DNA of 64,000 nt from Ifrita kowaldi. Taxonomy: Eukaryota; Chordata; Aves; Passeriformes; Cinclosomatidae. The translations under genes and the position numbers were made by a program. The notes beneath the pieces were generated by a model. That model saw nothing but the letters and a program-made list of their open reading frames with translations, had not been told where the DNA came from and searched no databases. The DNA lies in contig VZRS01012046.1 in the NCBI GenBank assembly GCA_013398055.1, positions 414,197-478,196 of the forward strand, in the 5' to 3' direction. The first letter of the stretch is position 1, and each line of letters starts with the position of its first letter. This document shows, in pieces, positions 9,804 to 23,300 of this stretch.

Positions 9804-12800
9804 ATAGATTGTGATGCTGTTGTATGCATGAGTGTGTGCATAGGCGATTTCTCTGAGGTTGCTGAGATGCCATAAATCCACGTCTCCTCTTGCTTTGACG
9901 TGACCTGTGTTGCCCTCCTCTAGATACGCACATGCACTAACCAGTTCCTTGTGATGCCAAGGATGCTGGAAAGTAAATTCCATTGACATAATTCAAATAT
10001 GTCGCAAAGAAGATATATTAATATAGTCTTCACTTATTCTGCTACATTTCCCTTTAGGTTTTACAGCAGTCAGTCTGCATGTGTTCCTTTTGCTGTGGAG
10101 ACCATATCCCTGTATAAGAACTCAAATAATGAATTTAATGTTTGGAATTACCTGGATTCTAAAATTGAGCAAATATTTAGTCCCATGAGCCACAAAGAAC
10201 AGCAGTAAAAAATGGCAGATTTCTGAATGACATGGGAATATTTCGCAGCATTGGGATTCTTGTCACATAGCAAGAGGAATCTTTATATAGCATGGAATAT
10301 CTATAAAGCAGGCTGTGAAAAATTTAACGTTAAAAAAAGTCGGATGAAAAGAATAAACACAGATTTTGAAATAATCTTGGATGTAGGCTGTACTGTTCCA
10401 TCAGTATCTTTCGTAGGTTTTGACAGTAATTTGCTCTTGCAAAATATGAATGAAATAAAATATCAATGTATTTGATATAGGGTAAGTGTATGGTATTAGT
10501 AAGAGCAACATTCACATTTTCAATGCACTAATACCACTTCAAATTGGCATATTTTTATTGAATTTTTAATGGGTTTGGTAACAGCTCTGTGAAGCACTTA
10601 CTTACGTAACCAATACTAAATGTATATAATATAAACTTCTTTTATTTTCTGGTGAAAACTTTTGGAAATGGAAAAGAGTATTTTTGATTCTGCAGCTCTT
10701 CCTTTTGCATAATCATTTCAACCCCCCAAAACCAGGTGTTAATTGCTGCTGCCTAAACATCCTATTATAGGAATTTCTCTGCCTATTTTGTGCAGCTCTA
10801 AATGATTACCTAAATTATTATACTGAGAAAATGATCTCATAAGGAAAATAGGTTAAAGGGTGAAAAAAAAAAAAAGCACATTCTTGTAAATGTAGAACAA
10901 ATGGTGGTGCCTTCCTAATCTCCTTTCTTCCACAGCTATTTATCCTCAACTACTGTTTCACTGTAATTCTTAATCCTTAAACACTTTAAAAAAAAAAAGG
11001 CATTGATTTAATTGGAGTGAGAGTAGTTCCTTTTTGTGAGGTGTATTGAGTTCAAGTAGTTCTGGGTCAAAATTAAGATTATTGGTTACATCAGTGTGTT
11101 TATTTCCTAAATCCAATGAGGCCTGCTTGTATTTTGTACTGTTTCATTCTTATCTGCAATACTTCCTTGAAGTGCTGCTAGATTTAAGTGAAAGAAAAAG
11201 GGTTTGAAGAGTAGATTATAATGTCATCTGTATTAAAACAAACAAACTCAATGTGAAAAATGCATGGTTACAGAAATAATTCCTTTTCTCCTCAAGTTTC
11301 ACAAAAATCATTAAACTCTATTATACAGACCACTTAATAATTTTGCTTAATGCTACAAAATGTATTTGATTTCGTACTAAAGGATAAATGGTCAATGAAT
11401 CACATATATTAATTCAGGAACATCTGCCTGCTTACAGATAAGAGTCAGGGGAGGAAGGCAACTGTGTTGAAGCTCTTTCTTGAAAAACAATGTTTTCCTA
11501 TATTGTGAAAAAAAATATGCAGCAGCAGTAGTTCATTAGTGGATTAACATTATTTCTCAGATGTCATTATCTGGAGAAATGCTCAGGTGCTTTAAATCCT
11601 TCCTGTGTCAGTACCCAGTCTTGAAGTATTTTGGAATTGTTGATTTTTTGGATTGCTGACAGTCTAAACTGAAGGAGTGTATGAAATTCTCTCATGTGAA
11701 ATTAAAATGACCTCCATATTGTGTTTGACTTTTGTTTTGGTCTGTCTTGTGTTTTGGGGTGGGTTGTTTTTTTTACGACTGTACAAAGCCAATTTATTTA
11801 TTCTGAGTTCTTCGAAGGTAAGGAAGAAAATAAACAAAAACCAAAGAGAAACAAAGACAAATGTATGCAATCCCAGAAAGAAACGTTGTATATTGTGAGC
11901 TTAAGGAAAAAAAGTGTGGTTGTTCAGCTCAGATTTTTGTGTTTAAACATAAACTACAACCCATTTTTGGCCTCTTTTAAGGGATTGTTAAACACTGGTG
12001 TGGTGGGAGGGAATGTAATTATTGTACACTGAGGCTAAGTCGGTTTCAGCCAAAGTGATTTACTTCACGCAAATGTAATGCATAATGAATGTATGTTGAA
12101 TGTATAATGCTTTTCCTTGCAGTACTTGTTATCAGACCTAGCCAATGCCAAAAATTTATTTTCACATACAATGTATTTTATTCTAATTACAGTAAATTAA
12201 TTTGACCAGAAAAAGAGAGAGAACACTGTGGAGAGAATGTGAATGATAGTCTGCAAACATGCAGAGAGACAAAATGGAATTAGTTTGGAATTTTTTTAAT
12301 GATTGTCCTTTTTAATAGCTGGGTGGGGTGGTGACTGAGACTGTATTTTCAATTACTCTTCAGGTCATTAATGTTGATTACATTCTTCTTCTAACCATAA
12401 CTCTTTATTTAATGAAAATGTATGCTACCCACTAAGCAGGCATGTAGTTAGGGAACAATACAGCAGGATTTGATTGCCCTATTAACAATAATCATCGTGA
12501 GACTTTGGGAGTAATAATTTAATGACTTCTTGCACTCTTGTGCTACTTTTTGGTAGTGTTCATTCAGCATGTACTACAGTGATATCTCTAATGAAATTTA
12601 AACTTGCCAGAAAGCATTATTAGCTAGAGATAGGCAGGTATTGAAATACCAGACCCAACAGGGCTCCAGCAACTGCCAGTAAAATACCTGTGGACCAGGT
12701 AACTTAATTTGAATAAAACAAGGTGGCCTCTCAGAATCAGATAATTAAATAATTTGCAATGACTGACAGGGTTCATGTGAAGGAGATTGGGGGCTGGAGA

Positions 12801-12857
12801 GCGGAAGGAAATGTTTTGTTTGTTTATCTTTCTCCTCCTCACGATTCACAATTGTTG
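9804..12857. other. AT-rich non-coding stretch
   Basis: The stretch contains A runs near 10863-10875 and 10988-10998 and overlapping frames of 60-103 codons with no recognisable product. A donor-like site (TTCGAAG before GTAAGG, 11817) has only a poor acceptor upstream. Nothing else was identified. Confidence 0.5.
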
Positions 12858-12886
12858 CCAGCCTTGCGGACAAAGTGCAAGGCTGG
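12858..12886. repeat. Perfect 10-bp inverted repeat (hairpin)
   Basis: The left arm CCAGCCTTGC (12858-12867) and right arm GCAAGGCTGG (12877-12886) are exact reverse complements around a 9-nt loop. The stem is GC-rich and lies in a locally GC-richer stretch (12.78-13.02 kb). It is too short for a typical miRNA precursor. No associated gene was recognised. Confidence 0.8.
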
Positions 12887-14343
12887 TGGCACAGAGCTGG
12901 AGCTGACCCAATCAGAGAAAATGGTGGGACTGCTAAAAGGTTCCCTTTTATGGGGCTCAGTCCTGTTTACAAGCAGATCAGCTGTCAGACTCCCACTAGC
13001 TGGGTGCAGCTCCTGTTCCCTAAAAAATTCCCTCTTCTGCATTCTGAATTGACCAGTGGAAATTGTTTTGCTGAGACAAAAAATAAACTGTGAGTTTATA
13101 TATATTATTTTAGTTTATAAAACTTCAGTCTTCTATGAAGAATTAGAGTTAAGGAAAGTAGCTGCTGCTGTTCCTTGTGCCTTCAACACTTCTTTGAGCC
13201 AGAATAGAGAACTCTGTGTTTCAATTATCTGGTTGCATGTTTGCACGCATTTTCTCCTCGCTCAACTAATTCGTTGAGCTTTGTTATACATATTCAAGCT
13301 AAGGAATACACTTAGTAATGTTGTACTCAGCAGAGGCCTGCTGCTGAACAATGCCAACCACAGAAACACGGTGTGCTCTGAGCATCCAGCGTGGGCACTC
13401 ACTGTCTGAGCAGTGGTGTCTGAGGTCAGCCGTGTGCTTGCCCATGAAACCCAAGATAATTCTTTTCCAGAACACACTTCAGTCAGATGTTGCTTGATGT
13501 CGTAAATATTTGGTTACATGAGTCCAGCAACTGAGACTCTGTCAGTGAGTGGGTGTGTGTTCCTGCTCCATTCCAATGTGAAGTTAAACTTTACTGCGCT
13601 TTGCTGAAATTAATCTCTCTAACACCAGACTGAGGCTCTCAGGGGCCTCTCACAAGGCCAATAACCACACTGTGGCTTGGAGGCAGTAGCTAATAGATGG
13701 AAGTCTGTGAAGAGGTAGCTTCCTAGAACTTCACTGGCATACCTGCTGATCAGTAAACCTGGTGCATCTCAGCTGAGATCAAAGCAGAAGTCATTTGCAG
13801 CACTAGCTGAAGGCTAACATTCCCACTTAGAGTTGAAGGACGGTTTAACAAGCTGTTCTTTTTTAAATTCCACTAGTTGCTAACGATCTCAGAGCCTGAA
13901 GATCGTACTTGGTTTGTTGTGAGTCCTTCAAATGCTCGTGTTGCAGAAAGGAGGAAATGTAGCCTTGTGATCTAAAGTAGATTAATTTTCATCTCATGCA
14001 TAATCATGTTTTCATTACACTTGAAGCACACATTTAACATATTTTTCTATTTTTATATAAATGAATATTTAAAGAGAATATGAGAGGAACATAAGAATAT
14101 AATATTATGAGGGTATAAGAGATACCATGCGTAGACTCCAAAGACCTTTTTGCATCATCTCTTTAAACTGCTGTGGATAGGAATAATTCCAGAGTTAGAA
14201 CAGTGGGCAGACTATAAAAGGTTAAAAAGTAGTCTTTATGTCCTAGAAGGTAGTAAAAATGTATATATAGTCTAGTTATAACTTTACAATGTATGCCAAC
14301 TGTCTAAGTAAAATTCCCTACACATGTAGAGAGTATCCAATAT
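12887..14343. other. Non-coding stretch
   Basis: Short frames on both strands at 12.8-13.5 kb overlap one another and show no known motif. The remainder is AT-rich. No named repeat was recognised. Confidence 0.5.
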
Positions 14344-14372
14344 AATTCTGTATTTAATGTAAATACAGAATT
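14344..14372. repeat. Perfect 13-bp inverted repeat with 3-nt loop
   Basis: The left arm AATTCTGTATTTA (14344-14356) and right arm TAAATACAGAATT (14360-14372) are exact reverse complements around ATG. A related, less exact AATATAAATATAGAA follows at about 14380-14394. This near-palindrome could form a cruciform or hairpin, but no function is evident. Confidence 0.85.
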
Positions 14373-17300
14373 TTGTCTTTAATATAAATATAGAAACAAA
14401 ACTAGATATTCGTATGTTTTAGAAGGTTATATCCAGTTCTGCACTGAGGCTTACTGTAAAACCTCTTCAGCAGGCAGAAGTGGCCACAACCCCTATCCCT
14501 GTCCTCCTGTGCTGGGCAGCACTTGCAGGCCAAACACTTCCAGTAACCATCAGGCTAATTGAATATATGCTGTGTCATTGTCCCAGGAAAGAGTCTTTCT
14601 GGTTTTGAGTTGTTTATATGTTTCTGGTCTTCAGTAATGTTAATTTCAGTAACTGACACCTTATCTCCCTATTATTCTTGAGATCTTTTAAGAGAGGAAC
14701 AAGACTGACTCAAGTAGTTGTTAGTTGACTGCTGTCTGGGCAAGTAGTAGAAAAAGAGTTCCAGTGCTTGTGGTCTTTTTATGTTGTATCACAGAAAAGT
14801 TGAGGACAAAACCTAGTGCTAAGCAGATACATACAGTCTTGTAAGGCAGTGTAAACCATATCAGCATTGGAAGACAGCATAACAGGAAGTGTTATGAATA
14901 TCAGTCACAAGAAGTGTTTCTTTATATCCTATAAATTCACACACCACAGTCTGACTGACATACAATGTCAAAGTCAACTTTAATAGACACTGTATTTCAC
15001 CCTTGATGCTCAAACCAAACCTGATGTTTTCTTCTATTTGCAAAGTGCCATAATTTCAGATCAAAAAGAGAGGGTTTTACTTTACAGCATTTATCATCTT
15101 CTAGAAACACACTGATGTCTCCTGTGGAGTGGATGTGGTCACAGAGTAGCATCTACAATGCTGCAGTTCTGTCAGTAAGCCAGGCTTTTGGTCACTTCAG
15201 TAAAATTCTGGTTTATTGGCTATAGTGGGAGAGAGTGTGTCCCTTACTATGTAAAACAAATGCAGTAATTTCTATAAGATCTTTTTTGTCTTTTTCATTC
15301 TTTTTGTTTTTATAAGTGTGGTTCTACAATACTTTTTCCTAAGGTCGAGCTATTAGTTAGTGCATGATTTAGTTAACTATGTAAACATTCTTTACATAGA
15401 CTGAGAACCACATAAGCTGCCTTATATTTTTTACATATATTTTATTGTTACTTGTAGATGGTGAAGAGTTGTCAAGAATTATTTAATCCGCTCAGTTGTA
15501 ATATCAGGTATTCTACAAAGTGTATCCATTGCATTTCAAGAGTCTTTGTCTTACTTGCTTATATGGTTGGTCTTTATTTCTCCCACTTCAAGGAGTTCTA
15601 CATGTTAATCTAAACTTTTATAGGAAAAAAACGTGTCCAGGCATTTTTCACCTGCTGCCGCGTAGAGCACGCAGAGTTTGAAAAGGTACATTTTCAATCT
15701 GCCCTTGGCAACCTTTCCTAGCTCTTCACTTAAGTGGTTCTTCATCTTCCATCCATCCTATTAGGCAGAGACACCTTTGTCAAGCACAGGGAACTGACCT
15801 GTATGATTTCTTTTAGATGCCTGCCTTGATTACTCTATCTGTTAGCAACCTATGTTGCTTACTGCAGAATATTTTCTGAGTATCTGAGGCAGATATCAAA
15901 TAGCTGTATCTGAATCTTTTCCACTGAAGAACTCTGACATTAGGAAAATTAAAATCTGTTTTAGTCATACAACATTAAAACTCTTGTTTGACATTTAAAG
16001 GATTGTTTGGTACAGATCTTATACTGGATTTAGGTTGGATTGCTTTTGGAATAAGATTTGAAAGGGAAATAAAATCTTCAAGAGAGTTTTAGAAGTTCTC
16101 TCAGAAAATTGAAAACAAAAGTATAGTTTGTTTGATAATTATTCACTATAAATGCTTTGATTTCAATTCTTGATATTCCCAGAACTTCTAAAGCATAAAA
16201 AAGAGAATGAAAAGAGCTTGGCAACTTGGGGGTTTAGGGTTATAATTACATTGATGGTAATATGATTAAAAATTGGGAGAAAAATTGGTAGAATCAGTGA
16301 TTCTATGTCACAATTGAAGACACAAACCTGAGAAAGTGTGATATTCCTTGGACTTCAATTTTATGGAATGAACATGTTAATCCAATTTACTAATCTGACT
16401 TAAAAACTCTGCAGACTGGGGTGGGAGAGAATAAGGCAAATACCACTTCTGCCAATAAAATATAAAAAACATGGAAAGGGAAAAGAGTTTTTATATGATT
16501 AAGTAACGAGTAGGCAGGTGATATTAGGGTGTTTTCCTTTTATTTTGCATTCCTGTAGCCTACATTGTTTCTCAGTTCTTTTTTCACAGAGTGGTGATTA
16601 TTGTTGTCTTAAAGAAGTGTGCAAATTCTCTATATTCTTAAGCTTTGCAGATTCTCTAATTTGTGTTCTATTTTGGTTTATATTTCTAACATCTACAGAG
16701 ACTTAAACCACCTTGCGTTTCTGTTTATGTATCGCTCATTTGGCGATGGCCATAACCATGGGAATACTTTCCTGTGGGCTCTTTTTCCTTCAAATTTCTT
16801 CCACTCATACTGACGTTGAAAGAAGGGATTTGGAGTTATCTAGGCTAATTCAGATTGGTTCATTTCTTCTGGAAATAGTTGTGATTCACAAAGATACTGA
16901 GTTTTGTGCAGCTGTAATAGCTAAGAAATGGAGGTCTGCCTACAAAAGGGTCAACAGAGCTGCAGGAAACCATCCTGGAGGTGCAAGGGGAAGTTATTTA
17001 GCCATGAGAAATGTGCTCCAGTTTAGGATACTCACTTTCAACCAGTTGGGTGAAGGGCATTGGTAGTGGCACATGACCTTAAAAAGCAGCAAACAGCTTG
17101 AAAAACAGTTGTTTGGTTGGGATTTTTTTAATCTGTGGTGGAATATCTGAGGGAATAGGCAAGGACTGTTTGAACTTGCCAGTAGAATCAGTTGCCAGAA
17201 CCTTTTCTTACCCCAGGGGTATCACTGTAGTACCACCCATGCTGGTACCAGACCAGTGGTGGCAGACAGTAACTGTATATTTCATAATGCATCTGCAGCT

Positions 17301-20300
17301 AACTGTTCTCCCTGAATAACTGCAGTCTCCCCATATATTTGTGGTGTCAACTTAAGCAGCTTCCTACAACTACCCACACAGATGTGTGATAGTAACAATC
17401 ATTTATTTAAAAAAAAAAAAAAATCAAATTAGAACCTCCAGTAGGAGATAAAGGTTTTGGAACATTGTTTTGATGAATGTCAGTTTTTGGCAAAGCAGTG
17501 GGACTGAAAGCTGGTTATTTTCAATTTCTCCTTTTCAATGTTTTATTTAAGAAAGCTTTAATTTCCGTATCAGTGTAGGTTGTTTTTATTTTTGTAAAAT
17601 CTGATTTTTTTTCATTATTAACATTTTAAAGACTAATGATAATAATTCAGAGTATTGCTTGGACCCCAACTTTTAGAATTTGCAGTGTTGAGATATTTGA
17701 GAATTCAAAAATATGATAAAACATTCATAAAACAGAACAGTTTCTCTTTTTTTCCCAAAAAAATCTCCACATAAGTACTTTATTGATAGAAAGAAGGGGT
17801 TCCACCAGGGAGCCAAGTACTGGTGAATCAGGATCATAATCAGTTTCTTTCACCCTTGTTCCCTCTGGGCCCAGTCCCTGTGTTATTCATTAATGGTAAC
17901 ATGTTTCTTACAGTTTATCCAACTGTCTCTTTCTGTGGGCATATTTGTTCATGTACAGCTGTTTATATTTTCAGATGTCTTTATTTACACCTGAAAAATA
18001 CATTTTTGGAAAGCGTTCGATTTTCTAAGCACTAGACTGGTGGGTTTTTTCTGTTGAAATTATACTTATGTAGTCCTTTGGGTACAGGTTATCCACTTGA
18101 GATACACAGTAATGGATGCTGATAAATTCCTGAGGAACCAAAGAACACTGGGCTTGTTGCCTTAAATAAAATATAAGTCTTCACCAAGATGGCCTGAAAT
18201 GTTTACTTTCTTACCAATCTACAAAGGTTTTGGATGCTTTGCTAAGAGCACTAGGAAGACATTTTGTACACTCTGCGTCTCCACAGACATCACAGTCGCT
18301 GCTTTTTGAAATGGTCACTGTTGCCTTTAACAGCATGAAGATTAGATGGAGTTAAATCAAGGCTTCCAGGATTGTGAGAACAACTGGATCTGCTGCATAT
18401 CTTAGGCACATCCTGGCATACATCCGGTTCTTATTCTGTTATATCTTAATCCTCCCCCGGGCCCGAGTTTCTGGTGGAAAAGTAGTTGGAATTTGTCAGG
18501 TTTGTCACCATGTTGCTTAGTCCAAACAAAATGGGACACCAGGGCTGTGAGTTGTATCTGTTCTGAAGTTTGGACACAACTAGTGACATTTTGCAGAAGT
18601 TCACCACTGAGATGATTCTGAAGTATGCTGTTGTACTCACTAGAAATCATTTTTTCTTCTCATGAGTGTAGGTCTTGTTTTGTATTAAATATCTTTAAAA
18701 GAAATCCATCTGAAGGTATATGGTCAGTGAGATTAGTGCAGTCAAAAATTTAAAAAGAGGCTTCTGAATGCCAAAAAGTGTGATTTGATCACAAATTATC
18801 TAAGCTCAAAACCTGGAATTAAAATGAAATAGACGTGTAAAGGCTGAACTTTCCAAAAAGAGTACCCAAGGTGAGATGAAACAGAAATAAATAGGTTTGC
18901 AAATACTTTTTCACCCTACCCACTGTGTCCTGACAGCAAATATTCTTCTTAAGGTATGTCCTCAGCCTGGGAACAAGGTATTTGTGAGAATAGCAGGAAA
19001 GTCCATTCAGCACTCTTCAGGTCCTCAGGAAACACTCCCTTTCTGTTTGCCAACTTTTCTTGGATGTTTCTGGCCACATGGTTCTTCCTGCATTTTCTTT
19101 CCTTTTTCAGGTGGCAGTGTGCTAGCTAAATTCACATTGCAATGCTTTTTCCTTTGTTTTTTAATTTGATGTTTTGGCCTTAGATAGTGCAAATGGTGTT
19201 TGCATTAAATTTAAAACTCATCCTTTCCTGATTACTGCCAGCTTTGATGCTATATATTGTATAATCTAAGGCTGGCTGGAATTTCAGATCATAAAAAGCA
19301 GTATTTTGCTGGAATCACAAAAGGATGCAGTCTAGGAATTTTTGTTTTGTTTGGGTTTTTTTGGAGGGGCAGGGAGGGATTTAATGACAGTTTTGTCCCA
19401 AGCCAAGAAATTTCAGAATCAGTAAGTCATCCCTCTTTCTGTTTTCTTAACAGAGCTTGCACGCTGACTTTATTATTTCTTCCAGAGTCCTCAAGCTGTT
19501 TAGCACTGTGCTATCCTGTAGCTCAGAGGTGATAGTGATACTGTGTTGCTGTCAAAATAATGGTGACACTACAGATGAGTAAATACATGGTGGATGTCAC
19601 ATATATTTTCTCTCCTAGCAAAGCATTGAAGCTAGAAGAAAGAAAATAATGTGTGCATAACCCTCAGGGAATCTCTCTGGTCACTCCTCTCCTCGCTTTA
19701 TTTTTTCATTATCATTGACATTTCTGAAAATGGAGCTTTGTTAAAGACTTTTGGCTTTTATCAGTGGGCTGGTAAAATGTGGTTTCCCTGAGAGATAATG
19801 CATATGAAAAAAGGAATTATGTGAAACACTGTAATAATACTGTTGTGATGGTATCTTGCAAGATGAGGGAGGCTGAGGAGTAATGTACTACAGAGGCTAT
19901 TAAAGAGTTGGGGTCAGATATCTTTACCCACTTTGGCTTCAGAGCAACTTGTCCATGAAGTCAAATGCTACTCAGTGAGTAATTCAATTGCCATTTAAGA
20001 AAGGAAAGATGGATTTGTAGTTGGGATGGTCAAGGAACTTGGGCTCCGTTCTTACCTTAGCCACATTTTTCCTGTGAAACATTGGAAAAATTATTTGCCC
20101 ATATGTTAATGTTATGGTGTCTCAAAGTTCTTATCATGTTTATGCTAAAAACATGGCACAGGTGAATTCCTGTTAGATATGATCTGTGTTTATGCTTTTT
20201 TTCAATAAAATCCCAAGTTTTTCTCCTGCTCTAGCTCTTGGACTGCCCCCTTTTATGGGTCCTTAAATATGCCCCAGATGCAACCACACCTTAAGGTGAC

Positions 20301-23300
20301 CTACTCGTTGCAACCTGTCATGTTACCAGCAGACACCAGACTGTTCTTTTCACGCTCTGGAGTGTAAAAAGTCACCAATTTGTATGCAAAAGGCAGTGTT
20401 TTGGAGGCCAGTCTGCTGCACCTTAGCTTCAGTTTGTCCATGGGCAAGATACAGAGTCTGATTTATAAATCAGGCATAGGCTGATGCCTGGTAGGACCTC
20501 AGTAATCCAGCACTGGTTGGATGAAACTTGTTACTAACTCACAGGTCCTGTAATACTTCTCTGTAGAAGTATAAATGGCTTCAGATAGTACATCCCCAGG
20601 TTAATGACTTTGCTGCAAATCAGTGCAACAGCCACCCACTGCAGGAGTGGCTCTGTGAAATAAACATAATGACAGTCAAATCTAATGTATGCTGATAAAG
20701 GTGACCTATGCATAAGTCTTAAATTCTAATTCTCTCTTTTTAAGTTTGTGGTATTTATTTGTTGCCAGTGTTGCTAGGGGTGCAGTGAAACAAAATGAAA
20801 TCTGCTTCTAATACATCTTCAGATTCCCAATGGGGTAAGTTTTGAATCGTAAAACAAAGAAAAGAAAAAGAAAAATATATAAAATGGTATACCTTGTTTT
20901 CCCCCCTGTGGATGGAGTTTACAGTAACAAAGCAAATGTTAGCTTGTTATAAGAAGTAGCCAGCCATCCTGACTGGATATCACCTTTTCAACTGAAGGGG
21001 AAATAGCATTCTTTTTCATTAAAACTTCTTTTATGTGTTAAACATATGCACTCACTCAGTAGATTCTCTGCTGCAGATCATAAATTAAATATGAAATAAT
21101 ATTTAAAACTCCATACACAATGCACACAGAATATAAAAACTTTGTGCAATTACTGCTGAGCTTTTGTATTCACTGTAATACCCACTCTGACAAAACCAAA
21201 AATCCTCAGTATGTTTTTTCTTCGAAAGTAAATGGGATGTGATTTTGGGAGTTTGGTCATGGTTGTTTGTGGGTTTTTTTCCCTCACTTTTCCATTCCTC
21301 AGTCCAGGAAGTTGCTTTGTTTTTCTGAAATGCAGTTTATTATTGCACCTTTGCCATTAAGGTAATTAAAAGCTTAAAATTTTAAATTAAAAGCTTAAAG
21401 CAGGAAGCTTTATCCAATTCTTTGGACATGGTACTAGAGGTTCAGGTGACCTTTTTGTCTGTTTTGTTTGTCTGGCTCCTCTCTGATTTTGGTGTATGGC
21501 CTCAGTCATATTGGAGGTGACAGCCTTCTGGAGATCTTATTCACCACATGGCAACAAAAAATGGTGTTAAATCCTAGTCCTCAAATGCAATAAATCCATA
21601 GAAAGGCGCTGATTTTAAATGAGTCTGCAAAACTGTCTGCTTGTTTTAGCACTGGAAATGCAAAGGCTCTGTATAATCCAAGATCAGGATGTGTTTGTCC
21701 ACAATGTTAGAGCTGCTTTAAAGCATTTTTTGGCAAAGCAGAGCATTCAGTGTTGAGTAGATTTCTCTTCTTCTTTGCTCTGTAGCAGCAGACTTCTGGC
21801 TTCACCAAAACCTATGACTGCAGAAGCTGGTGTGTCCCAGCTTTCATTTCATTAACATCTAGGGTGAAGGTCATTCATGGAAAAAGGTGTCGTGAATAAA
21901 GACGGTGTTAGCCAAAAAAAACCCATTAATTAACACACTAGCTGGTCTCAACCCTTGCAAATACTGAGTAGAAGTGATTTACACATGCATCTCCCAAAAT
22001 TCTGTCATCAAACTTCACAAATATTTGGGAAGGAGTGACGGAATTTTCTCAGTATTTTAGTGGTAGGCACTGAAGTCTGTTTCTCCTCTCTTCTGGGGAG
22101 AAGCCCTCTCGTTTTAACAGCTCATTGTGCAGTAACTAATGAAGTAGAAACAGTCACTGTTGAGCAATATTTTCTTAAAGTAATTCTTTCCTTCCCTGGG
22201 CCATGCCAAGTTATTTTCAGTATCAGTAAAACTATCTACAGTGGTTTTATAGACTTAGAAGTTCTGACGTTATTTATGAAAAATCTGCTACTGTCTTTTC
22301 TTAAATCTTTTAGTTTTTTCACATTTGTCATGAACTAGTTCAAACTGAAGATTTTAATGATGGTAATAGGCTTGGGGCAGGGAAAAGTATTTCAAAACAT
22401 TTTCGTTTGGGAATATTTTTCTCGTTTTAAGTAGATGTTGAAAGGTATCTAACTTTATATGGTAAAATATCTTTGTGTTAAATATTATGTGATTATATTA
22501 CCTTATTAACTTCTTCTGCATCTGTTTCAAAAGAGAGCAATTGCAGAAAGGGACTCGAGCCATAATCTCAGAGATCCAGCAGAAATTATTTATTTATAAG
22601 GCCAGATACCCTGCCTCACCATCTGGCATTTAAACACTAAATGCAGTCAAGACTGAGCTGTGTTCAAAGGAGTTTTATATAGCGAGATGACTGAAAGACA
22701 GGCACAATCTGCAGTACAAGGGCTGAGCACAGACCAGAGGGAGCTTTCCTTGTTGAGGGCTTGATGAATGGAAGGCAGAGTAGGTAGGAAGCCATTTATG
22801 GTTCCGGTCACAGAGGGTTTTGCTTGTTATTTTTACCACTTTTCTTCTTAGAGTTCCCTCAAGAAAGTTGAGCAAAAAATGCCATGTCTAAATGCTCATG
22901 GGAAGTTTGGTTACAGACCCCAGAACCTGCAAGAGAGGGAAGGAACACTTTCTTTATTATTAGCATTTCTTCTTGACCTGTCTCAGACCGCACAGCTGCA
23001 GGATGAGCTGTGGTGCAGTTCTCCAAGTTCCCTTCATGGTGATTTAGTATCAGTTGTTTCCACAGGGCTGATGTTCCTCAAAGCAGCATATATGCTCCTT
23101 GGATCCCGTTAAAAATTAACAGCACTGGTCATTCCCTTCTCAGTTCCCGATATTTTTTCTTCCACCTGCAGTAAAATATTTTTTTTCCTTCCCTTTCTCT
23201 ATGGACAGCCCATACTGTGATAGGCAGAGGTGTCTTTCTGCATTTAGATCATAGGAAAAATAAAATGGACCAGATCAAGTGTAAACAAAATATAAAGTAA

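Noticed and set aside
9443..9933. Several frames of 69-82 codons
   Set aside because: They lie within or overlap the degenerate LTR and its ATT-rich tract.
11817..11822. Donor-like GTAAGG after TTCGAAG
   Set aside because: The only acceptor upstream is poorly placed and would give a 30-nt exon with weak support.
16713..17066. 117-codon + strand frame with a hydrophobic N-terminus resembling a small secreted or membrane protein
   Set aside because: The hydrophobic start is short and overlaps other frames. No family is recognised and there is no promoter or splice support.
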